64,000 nt of DNA from Mycoplana dimorpha (lineage in GTDB: Bacteria; Pseudomonadota; Alphaproteobacteria; Rhizobiales; Rhizobiaceae). Numbering within the stretch: the stretch's first letter is position 1; each line of letters starts with the position of its first letter. A program made the position numbers and the translations under genes. The DNA is taken from positions 287,540 to 351,539 of the forward strand of contig NZ_PZZZ01000006.1 of NCBI RefSeq assembly GCF_003046475.1, in the 5' to 3' direction. The notes under the pieces are model-generated. The model was given only the letters and a program-made list of their open reading frames with translations. It was not told where the DNA came from and searched no databases. Below are positions 18,297-25,525 of the stretch, piece by piece.

Positions 18297-19625
18297 TTAG
18301 GAATTGTTCTTGCCCGGTATCCAGTTCGTGCCAGCCAATGGAACACCCGCCATCGCCGCGGCCTCAAGGGTCAGGGCGCAAAGGTCCTCCGGTTCAAGAT
18401 TATGCAGGTGATTCTTGCCGCAGGCTCGCGCGATCGTTTGCGCCTCCAGCGTCATCACCTTCAGATAGTTCGCAAGCCGTCTGCCGGCTGCGATCGGGTC
18501 GACGCGGCTCATCAACACCGGATCCTGCGTCGTGATGCCGGCCGGGTCCTTGCCCTCATGCCAGTCGTCATAGGCGCCGGCGGTGGTGCCGAGTTTCTGG
18601 TACTCGTCTTCCCAACGCGGGTCGTTGTCGCCCAGTGCCACAAGCGCCGCCGTTCCGATCGAAACGGCGTCGGCGCCAAGCGCCAGCGCCTTGGCGACAT
18701 CGGCGCCGTTGCGGATGCCACCAGACACGATCAGTTGCACCTTACGGTGCATGCCGAGATCCTGAAGCGCCTGAACGGCGGGCCGGATGCAGGCGAGCGT
18801 CGGCTGACCGACATTCTCGATGAACACTTCCTGCGTTGCGGCGGTGCCGCCCTGCATGCCGTCGAGCACCACCACGTCGGCGCCTGCCTTTACCGCAAGG
18901 GCAGTGTCGTAGTAGGGGCGCGCGCCGCCGATCTTGACGTAGATCGGCTTTTCCCAGTCGGTGATTTCACGGATCTCGAGGATCTTGATCTCCAGATCGT
19001 CCGGGCCGGTCCAGTCGGGATGGCGACAGGCGGAGCGCTGGTCGATTCCTTTTGGGAGGGTGCGCATTTCGGCGACGCGATCGGAAATCTTTTGGCCGAG
19101 CAGCATGCCGCCGCCACCGGGCTTCGCGCCCTGGCCCACAACGATCTCGATCGCATCGGCACGGCGAAGGTCACGCGGGTTCATACCGTAGCGCGACGGC
19201 AAGTACTGGTAGACCAGCGTTTCCGAATGGCCGCGCTCTTCCTCGGTCATGCCGCCGTCGCCGGTCGTCGTCGAGGTGCCTGACAGCGTGGCGCCGCGTC
19301 CAAGCGCTTCCTTGGCCGGGGCCGACAGCGACCCGAAGCTCATGCCGGCAATGGTGATCGGGATTTTCAGCGTGATCGGCTTCTTGGCGTATCGCGAACC
19401 GAGGACGACGGTGGTGTCGCATTTTTCGCGGTAGCCTTCGAGCGGGTAACGCGAGATCGAAGCGCCGAGAAACAGCAGGTCATCAAAATGGGGCACCTTG
19501 CGCTTGGCGCCGCTGCCGCGGATATCATATATGCCGGTCGCCGCTGCGCGCCGGATTTCCGAAAGCGTATAATCGTCAAAGGTCGCGGATTTACGCGGGA
19601 TCGTTGGCGGATTCTGATAGGTCAT
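18297..19625 (-). CDS. mgsC: N-methylglutamate synthase subunit C (GltB-like FMN domain, GlxD-like)
   Basis: 442 residues with the FMN-barrel domain of glutamate synthases: KIGGARPYYDTALAVKAGADVVVLDG and GGIRNGADVAKALALGADAVSIGTAA form the phosphate-binding part of the barrel. The ATG at 19625 has GAGG upstream and follows mgsB by eight bases; a TTG at 19637 is less likely. In the Mgs complex this subunit forms N-methylglutamate from methylamine-derived glutamylmethylamide and 2-oxoglutarate. The five cysteines are scattered, so I do not see the clustered C-x5-C-x4-C of classical GltB. Confidence 0.83.
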   Translation of the reverse strand: MTYQNPPTIPRKSATFDDYTLSEIRRAAATGIYDIRGSGAKRKVPHFDDLLFLGASISRYPLEGYREKCDTTVVLGSRYAKKPITLKIPITIAGMSFGSLSAPAKEALGRGATLSGTSTTTGDGGMTEEERGHSETLVYQYLPSRYGMNPRDLRRADAIEIVVGQGAKPGGGGMLLGQKISDRVAEMRTLPKGIDQRSACRHPDWTGPDDLEIKILEIREITDWEKPIYVKIGGARPYYDTALAVKAGADVVVLDGMQGGTAATQEVFIENVGQPTLACIRPAVQALQDLGMHRKVQLIVSGGIRNGADVAKALALGADAVSIGTAALVALGDNDPRWEDEYQKLGTTAGAYDDWHEGKDPAGITTQDPVLMSRVDPIAAGRRLANYLKVMTLEAQTIARACGKNHLHNLEPEDLCALTLEAAAMAGVPLAGTNWIPGKNNS

Positions 19626-19633
19626 GGTCAGCC

Positions 19634-20374
19634 TCAATACGCGGCGGCGTTGTCGATGTTGAAGTTGTAGAGCGTACGCGCCGAACCATAGCGCGTGAAT
19701 TCCTCGGGCTTGACATCCTTGACGCCGGCCCGGTCGAGCAGCTCCTGCAGCTTGGCGATGTGCTCCGGCCGCATCTCCTTGGCAATGCAGTCGGCGCCCA
19801 GGCTCTTGACCTTGCCGCGCACGAACAGCTTGGCTTCGTAGATGGAATCGCCGAGCGCGTCGCCGGCATCGCCGAGAACAACGAGGTGACCCGACTGCCC
19901 CATGAACGCGGACATGTGTCCGATATTGCCGTGCACGACGATGTCGATGCCCTTCATCGAAATTCCGCAGCGCGACGAAGCGTTGCCCTCGATGACCAGG
20001 AGCCCGCCCCTGCCGGTGGCGCCGGCATACTGGCTCGCGTCGCCCTTCACGATGATGGTGCCCGACATCATGTTCTCGCCGACGCCGGGGCCGGCGGAGC
20101 CATGCACGGTGATCGTGCCCTCGCTGTTCATGCCGCCGCAGTAATAGCCGACACTGCCGCGCACATCGACGGTTATGGGCGCATTGACGCCGACCGCCAC
20201 CGCGTGGCTGCCCTTGGGGTTGATGACTTCAAAAGCCGTCCCGTTGGAGCCGGGCTGGACATTGTGAAGCGCCTGGTTGAGTTCCCGCAGTGGCGTCCTG
20301 GCCAGATCGTATTTTGCGGGCGAATGGTCGGATTCGCGCGATATGGCAGCCGTTGCAAGATTGGTTGTGTGCAT
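19634..20374 (-). CDS. mgsB: N-methylglutamate synthase subunit B (GltB C-terminal helix domain, GlxC-like)
   Basis: 246 residues from the ATG at 20374, four bases after the mgsA stop. The protein is a run of glycine-spaced strands (GSVGYYCGGMNSEGTITVHG, GRGGLLVIEG, GQSGHLVVLGDAGDALG), the right-handed beta-helix of the GXGXG domain of glutamate synthase. In this pathway the three GltB domains are encoded by separate genes in the order amidotransferase, helix, FMN barrel, exactly as seen here. Confidence 0.84.
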   Translation of the reverse strand: MHTTNLATAAISRESDHSPAKYDLARTPLRELNQALHNVQPGSNGTAFEVINPKGSHAVAVGVNAPITVDVRGSVGYYCGGMNSEGTITVHGSAGPGVGENMMSGTIIVKGDASQYAGATGRGGLLVIEGNASSRCGISMKGIDIVVHGNIGHMSAFMGQSGHLVVLGDAGDALGDSIYEAKLFVRGKVKSLGADCIAKEMRPEHIAKLQELLDRAGVKDVKPEEFTRYGSARTLYNFNIDNAAAY

Positions 20375-20378
20375 GGCC

Positions 20379-21275
20379 TCAATGCTCCCAGAAGTAAACG
20401 GTTGCGGGCTCCGGCTCCCATACCTTGGCCTCCTCGATGCCCGGTAGCATCGCGAGCGCCCGATACTCCGAACCGAACGCCACGTACCGATCGGTTTCAG
20501 CGAGGACGGCGGGCTTGCAGGCGATCGGATCGCGGACGACGCCGAAACCGGTCTTGGTGCCAACGATGAAGGTGAAGAAACCATCGAGATCATCGAGCGT
20601 ATGCTTGAGCGCATCGCCGGGCTTCATGCCGTGAGCCATCTTTGACGAAAGATAGGCAGCCGCCACCTCGGTATCGTTCTCGGTCTCGAACTTCATGCCT
20701 TCGCGCTTGAGTTCGCGGCGGATGTTGTTGTGATTCGACAGCGAGCCGTTGTGAACCAGGCACTGATCCGGCCCGGTCGAGAACGGATGCGCGCCCATGG
20801 TCGTCACAGCGGATTCCGTGGCCATCCGGGTATGGCCGATGCCGTGCGACCCGGCCATCTTGGTCAGGTCGAAACGCTTGACCACCTCCTCCGGCAGGCC
20901 GACTTCCTTGTAAATTTCGACAGTATCGCCCGAGCCCATGACGCGAACGGAAGGACGCAGTTCGCCAAGTGCGGCACGTGCCTCGTCAAGCTTTGCCGGC
21001 GGCAATTCGATGACCGCATGCGTCGAATTGACGGTGATCGTCGCCTCGGCGCCGATCTTGCTGCTGAGCTCGGCAGCAAGACCGGAAAAATCGGACCGCG
21101 GCGAAGGAGATTGGATGGTGATCTTGCCCCGTCCGGCCCGGGCCGGCCCGTAGATGGCGATGCCCGCGCTGTCGGGTCCGCGGTCAGTAAGAGAGACAAG
21201 CATTTCCGACAGCATCGCGCCCAATTGGGGCTCAAGCGACTTGTCCTTCAAGAAGAGTCCTACAATTCCGCACAT
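20379..21275 (-). CDS. mgsA: N-methylglutamate synthase subunit A (class II glutamine amidotransferase, GlxB-like)
   Basis: 298 residues. MCGIVGLF gives Cys2, the N-terminal nucleophile after methionine removal, so the ATG at 21275 is the true start although the frame is open upstream. Also visible are the class II motifs SLTDRGPDSAG, GHTRMATESAVT and HNGSLSNH. In Mgs this domain releases methylamine from gamma-glutamylmethylamide. It is the first gene of mgsABC-gmaS-mgdABCD and follows a 398-base gap. Confidence 0.86.
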   Translation of the reverse strand: MCGIVGLFLKDKSLEPQLGAMLSEMLVSLTDRGPDSAGIAIYGPARAGRGKITIQSPSPRSDFSGLAAELSSKIGAEATITVNSTHAVIELPPAKLDEARAALGELRPSVRVMGSGDTVEIYKEVGLPEEVVKRFDLTKMAGSHGIGHTRMATESAVTTMGAHPFSTGPDQCLVHNGSLSNHNNIRRELKREGMKFETENDTEVAAAYLSSKMAHGMKPGDALKHTLDDLDGFFTFIVGTKTGFGVVRDPIACKPAVLAETDRYVAFGSEYRALAMLPGIEEAKVWEPEPATVYFWEH

Positions 21276-21673
21276 GACGATTACCCCAATGCAATTGCAG
21301 CTGAAGAAACTGGTAGCAGGTTCGGAAGCGCAATTCAACTCCGATGAATTTTATTTTCATAGGAGCAAACACGGGTCGATAGCCGGCGACGCCTTGCCTC
21401 TCGACCGAAGTCACGCCAGGCGGATCTGCCATTTGTGCAAGCCCAGTCCGCCCCGTCCGCCATGCAATGAGGGGCACAACTCGGCTGTTGGCTCTGCCGA
21501 CGGCCACGAGGCTGCCGGATCCGGATGCCGGACCAGAGGGAAAGTCAAAACGAAAATTGATCGATGGCGGGCAAGCAAGCGCTCGCCATTCACCGAAGCC
21601 TTGCCATCATCAACGACGGCGAAGCAGCGCGGAAGCTTTCGACGCCTTGTCGTCTTCCGACCGCTTGGAAAGG
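21276..21673. other. Leader/promoter region of the mgs operon
   Basis: 398 bases between the XRE-cupin regulator stop and mgsA, both on the minus strand. It should contain the mgs promoter. The perfect palindrome TGCAATTGCA lies at 21290-21299, 15 bases before the mgsA start codon. An AT-rich stretch with ATGAA/TTCAT arms lies at about 21344-21360. A clear -35/-10 pair was not found, and no gene is apparent. Confidence 0.45.
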
Positions 21674-22402
21674 CTACTCGTGCCCGCCGCCTTGGGGGTA
21701 GGAAATGATCGAGAGATAGCGGATCGGCAGCTTGCTTAACTCTTCCGGACCGTGCGGCGCGTCGGCGTCAAAGAACAGACTGTCTCCCGGCAGCATCCGA
21801 TATAGGTTGCTGCCGTGGCGGTACACGACCTCACCCTCGAGCATGTAGAGAAACTCCATGCCGTCATGCTGGAACGTCGGAAAAACATCGGAGTCTTCCG
21901 ACAGTGTAATGAGATAAGGTTCGACCACGACGCCGCTGGTGTTCGAGCCGATATGGCCAAGCAACGTATACTGATGACCGGCCCGGGTGCCGCGCCGTTC
22001 GACGTCGACGCCCTCGCCCCCCTTGACGAAAACGGCGTTACGCTCTTCCTCGAAGCGGCGGAAAAAGGCGGTGAGCGGTACGCCAAGCGCACGGGACAGC
22101 GTCTGAAGGGTCGTCAGCGATGGCGATGTTATGCCGTTCTCGATCTTCGACAACATGCCGAGCGAAATGTCGGTGGCGCTTGCAAGATCAGCGACAGTGA
22201 TGCCGAGCTTCTTGCGGAAGGCGCGGACCTCGCGACCTATCGCGACTTCCAGGACTTTCTCCCTGGTGTCCCGAACGGCGTGGGGATCCTGCGTCAACGG
22301 AACCGGACGCGCAGGCGCCGCTGCAGCCGACGCGGCTTTCTTGACTGGGGCTGGGGCGACCGACGTCTTAGTGCCAATGTCACCTTTTTTCGTTTTTGCC
22401 AT
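21674..22402 (-). CDS. XRE-family regulator with C-terminal cupin domain
   Basis: 242 residues from the ATG at 22402; a GTG at 22417 is the alternative. A disordered Ala/Pro/Lys-rich N-terminus (1-45) is followed by the helix-turn-helix at about 58-112 (ITVADLASATDISLGMLSKIENG). A cupin follows at about 155-235 (HDGMEFLYMLEGEVVYRHG, MLPGDSLFFDADAPHG). Such regulators sense small ligands through the cupin. It sits between fhs and mgsA on the same strand and is the obvious local controller of methylamine use. A 21-base near-perfect palindrome lies 31 bases before its start. Confidence 0.88.
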   Translation of the reverse strand: MAKTKKGDIGTKTSVAPAPVKKAASAAAAPARPVPLTQDPHAVRDTREKVLEVAIGREVRAFRKKLGITVADLASATDISLGMLSKIENGITSPSLTTLQTLSRALGVPLTAFFRRFEEERNAVFVKGGEGVDVERRGTRAGHQYTLLGHIGSNTSGVVVEPYLITLSEDSDVFPTFQHDGMEFLYMLEGEVVYRHGSNLYRMLPGDSLFFDADAPHGPEELSKLPIRYLSIISYPQGGGHE

Positions 22403-22432
22403 GTCAAATCCATCCACGCTGCGAAACCCACA

Positions 22433-22453
22433 ATGTTCACCTCAGGTAAACAT
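22433..22453. promoter_or_regulatory. Candidate operator of the XRE-cupin regulator
   Basis: A 21-base inverted repeat, arms ATGTT-x-ACCT and AGGT-x-AACAT around one central base, with a single mismatch pair. It is centred about 40 bases before the regulator's start codon, downstream of the fhs stop. Position and symmetry suggest autoregulation. Binding by this regulator is inference. Confidence 0.45.
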
Positions 22454-22581
22454 ATTCCCGCCGCGTTACAACACCGGCATCGGGCAGGACGGTAGCGCGA
22501 TATTTGAATGGGCAACGCCGCGGCCACGGAGATGCAGCCGATGCAGCATGCGAACAGAGCAGGTCTGCTCGCAAGCTGCAT

Positions 22582-24261
22582 CTAGCTCAGGCCTTCGATT
22601 TGCCCCTGTTCATTGAGGAAGATGTTTTCCGACGACGGTTTCGACGGCAGGCCGGGCATGGTCATGATCTCACCGCAGATGGCGACGACAAAGCCGGCGC
22701 CGGCCGAGAGCCGCACTTCGCGCACCGGAACCGTGTGCCCGCTCGGCGCGCCGCGCAGGTTGGGATCGGTCGAGAACGAGTACTGCGTCTTGGCCATGCA
22801 GACCGGCAGATGGCCGTAGCCGGCCTTTTCCCAGGCGTGAAGCTGGTCGCGCACGCTCTTGTCGGCGATGGCCTCCGAGCCGCGATAGATACGCTGGACG
22901 ATGGTGTTGATCTTGTCGAACAGCGGCATCGCGTCGGGATAGAGGGGCGCGAACTGCGACGCGCCAGATTCGGCCAGCTCCGCCACCTTGTGCGCGAGCT
23001 CCTCGATCCCGGCCGAGCCTTGCGCCCAGTGCTTGCACAGGATCGCTTCTTCGCCCATCGAGGCAACGTAGTCTTTCAACGCCCGGATCTCGGCTTCGGT
23101 GTCGGAGTGGAAATGGTTGATGGCGACCACCGCAGGCACGCCGAACTGCTTTACGTTCTCGATGTGGCGGCCGAGATTGGCGCAGCCCTTCTTCACCGCC
23201 GCAATGTCTTCCGTGCCGAGGTTCTCCTTCCTGACGCCGCCATTCATCTTCATGGCGCGCACGGTGGCCACGATCACCGCCGCCGCCGGCTTCAAGCCGG
23301 CCTTGCGGCACTTGATGTCAAAGAACTTCTCCGCCCCCAGATCGGCGCCGAAGCCGGCCTCGGTGACAACATAGTCGGCAAGCTTCAGCGCCGTGCTGGT
23401 GGCGACCACCGAATTGCAGCCATGCGCGATGTTGGCGAAGGGGCCGCCATGCACGAAGGCCGGATTGTTCTCCAGCGTCTGCACCAGATTCGGCTGCATG
23501 GCGTCCTTGAGCAGCACGGCCATGGCGCCGGGCGCCTTGAGGTCGCGGGCAAACACCGGCGTCTTGTCGCGGCGGTAGGCGACGACAATGTCGCCGAGGC
23601 GCTTTTCCAGGTCCTTGAGATCAGTGGCCAGGCACAGGATCGCCATCACTTCCGAGGCCACCGTGATGTCGAAGCCGGCCTCGCGCGGATAGCCGTTGGC
23701 GACGCCGCCGAGCGAGGCGATGATGTCGCGCAGCGCCCGGTCGTTCATGTCCATGACGCGACGCCAGACGACGCGGCGGGTGTCGATCCCCTGTTCATTG
23801 CCCCAGTAGATATGGTTGTCGATCAGCGCCGACAACAGGTTGTGCGCCGAGGTGATGGCATGGAAGTCACCGGTGAAGTGGAGGTTCATGTCCTCCATCG
23901 GCACAACCTGGGCGTAGCCGCCGCCGGCCGCACCGCCCTTCATGCCGAAATTGGGGCCGAGCGAGGCTTCGCGGATGCAGACGATGGCCTTCTTGCCGAT
24001 GCGGTTCAGCCCGTCGCCGAGGCCAACCGTCGTGGTGGTCTTGCCCTCGCCGGCCGGCGTCGGGTTGATGGCGGTGACGAGGATCAGCTTGCCGGTCTTG
24101 TTGTTCCGGGCGGCGGCGATGAATTCGGCCGACACCTTAGCCTTGTCATGGCCATAGGGCAGCAGATGCTCGTCCGGGATGCCGAGCTTGGCACCGATCT
24201 CCTGGATCGGCTTCTTCCTGGCAGCGCGCGCGATCTCAATGTCGGATTTCACTTCGGCCAT
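22582..24261 (-). CDS. fhs: Formate--tetrahydrofolate ligase
   Basis: 559 residues, the normal length. The nucleotide-binding loop [18 protein letters not shown] is near residue 68, and the family strings [14 protein letters not shown] and HFTGDFHAI are present. The enzyme interconverts formate + ATP + tetrahydrofolate and 10-formyl-tetrahydrofolate in the cytosol. It stands 71 bases downstream of folD and upstream of the regulator/mgs genes. In methylamine oxidation, methylene-folate from Mgd passes through FolD and then Fhs, which in reverse yields formate and ATP. Confidence 0.95.
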   Translation of the reverse strand: MAEVKSDIEIARAARKKPIQEIGAKLGIPDEHLLPYGHDKAKVSAEFIAAARNNKTGKLILVTAINPTPAGEGKTTTTVGLGDGLNRIGKKAIVCIREASLGPNFGMKGGAAGGGYAQVVPMEDMNLHFTGDFHAITSAHNLLSALIDNHIYWGNEQGIDTRRVVWRRVMDMNDRALRDIIASLGGVANGYPREAGFDITVASEVMAILCLATDLKDLEKRLGDIVVAYRRDKTPVFARDLKAPGAMAVLLKDAMQPNLVQTLENNPAFVHGGPFANIAHGCNSVVATSTALKLADYVVTEAGFGADLGAEKFFDIKCRKAGLKPAAAVIVATVRAMKMNGGVRKENLGTEDIAAVKKGCANLGRHIENVKQFGVPAVVAINHFHSDTEAEIRALKDYVASMGEEAILCKHWAQGSAGIEELAHKVAELAESGASQFAPLYPDAMPLFDKINTIVQRIYRGSEAIADKSVRDQLHAWEKAGYGHLPVCMAKTQYSFSTDPNLRGAPSGHTVPVREVRLSAGAGFVVAICGEIMTMPGLPSKPSSENIFLNEQGQIEGLS

Positions 24262-24332
24262 GTCTTCTGCCTTTGATGATGGGGTTAACAGTTGGGGGTT
24301 AGAGGCGAGTCAATGGGAGCCGGATGTTGCTC

Positions 24333-25223
24333 CTATAAGGGCGGCGGCGTCTGGCCTGCGGCCCGTCTGGCCGAAGTCAGTGTGTTGGCCATCAGCAAGG
24401 CGATGGTCATTGGGCCGACCCCTCCGGGCACTGGTGTGATCGCACCGGCCCGCGCTTCGGCTTCCGCGTAGGCGACATCTCCAACCAGCCTGGCCCTTCC
24501 ATCGCCACCGGCAATGCGGTTAATGCCGACATCGATGACAGTCGCACCGGGCTTGACCCAGTCACCCTTGATCATCTCCGGGCGGCCGACGGCGGCCACC
24601 AGGATATCGGCGCTGCGGCACAGCGCCGGCAAATCCTTGGTGCGGCTGTGAGCGATGGTCACGGTGGCGTTGGCGTTCAGCAGGAGGTTGGCTATCGGCT
24701 TGCCGACGATATTGGAGCGTCCGACGACTACGGCGGTGAGGCCGGACAGGTCGCGGCCAAGCGCGCGTTCGATCAACAGCATGGAACCGGCGGGCGTGCA
24801 CGGAACGAAGGCTGTATCCAGTTCACCGGTGCCGAGCTTGCCGACATTGATGAAGTGGAAGCCGTCGACGTCCTTCTCAGGCGCAATCGTCTGGATGATG
24901 CTGCCCGAGTCGATGTGATCAGGTAGCGGAAGTTGCACGAGGATGCCGTGGACGGCGGGATCGGCGTTGAGTTTTTCGACCAGCGCCACCAATTCTTTTT
25001 CGGTGGTCTCGGATGGCAGCGCATGCTCGATCGAGTTGAAGCCGCACTCCTTGGCCTTCTTGCCCTTGGAGGCGACATAGACCTGGCTGGCAGGATCGTG
25101 CCCGACAATGACCACGGCGATACCGGGGACAACGCCGGTTTCCGCGGTCAGGCGCTGTGATGCCGCCTTGATCGTGGCGAGCACATCCGCCGCGACCGCC
25201 TTGCCATCAATCACTGTCGCCAT
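24333..25223 (-). CDS. folD: Methylenetetrahydrofolate dehydrogenase / methenyltetrahydrofolate cyclohydrolase
   Basis: 296 residues. The catalytic [13 protein letters not shown] region (Tyr and Lys), [10 protein letters not shown], the NADP loop [11 protein letters not shown] and the C-terminal [13 protein letters not shown] all match bifunctional FolD. It converts 5,10-methylene- to 10-formyl-tetrahydrofolate. GGAGGG precedes the ATG. It is the first gene of the minus-strand C1/methylamine set and is divergent from lpiA. A second, housekeeping folD elsewhere in the genome is possible. Confidence 0.95.
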   Translation of the reverse strand: MATVIDGKAVAADVLATIKAASQRLTAETGVVPGIAVVIVGHDPASQVYVASKGKKAKECGFNSIEHALPSETTEKELVALVEKLNADPAVHGILVQLPLPDHIDSGSIIQTIAPEKDVDGFHFINVGKLGTGELDTAFVPCTPAGSMLLIERALGRDLSGLTAVVVGRSNIVGKPIANLLLNANATVTIAHSRTKDLPALCRSADILVAAVGRPEMIKGDWVKPGATVIDVGINRIAGGDGRARLVGDVAYAEAEARAGAITPVPGGVGPMTIALLMANTLTSARRAAGQTPPPL

Positions 25224-25525
25224 TGTGCCGTCATCCCTCCCGACAAGGTCTCCTGGCCCAAGGTGCTACGAGGCATATCAGCCATGGGGCTGCGAGATCC
25301 TGCGGCCCGCTTTCTAACAGTTGAGCCACGCACAAGTCAACTGCCATTCAATTTTCTTTCATTTAAAGAAACTTGCAGAAGTGGCGCTCCCCGTTGGCAT
25401 CCGCCGAGAGCTGCGGCGCCGCGCCGCCCGACGGGTCATGCCCGCGGCGAGTTGCACTTGACTAGCGCGTTGCGAGGCATTTCCCTAATGCGGCGGCCCG
25501 ATGCGCACGGATCGATCTCGAGGAT
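25224..25525. other. Divergent folD / lpiA promoter region
   Basis: About 300 bases between folD (minus) and lpiA (plus). It contains a 7-base-arm inverted repeat TTTCTTT-N5-AAAGAAA at 25353-25371. A TTGACT (-35-like, minus strand) lies at 25335-25340, 12 bases downstream of the repeat in the folD direction, but without a good -10. No gene is seen. Confidence 0.4.

Noticed and set aside
22504-24276. Open frame of 590 codons on the plus strand opposite fhs
   Set aside because: It is antisense to a clear formate-tetrahydrofolate ligase. Its sequence has no domain features and is dominated by Arg, His and Val.
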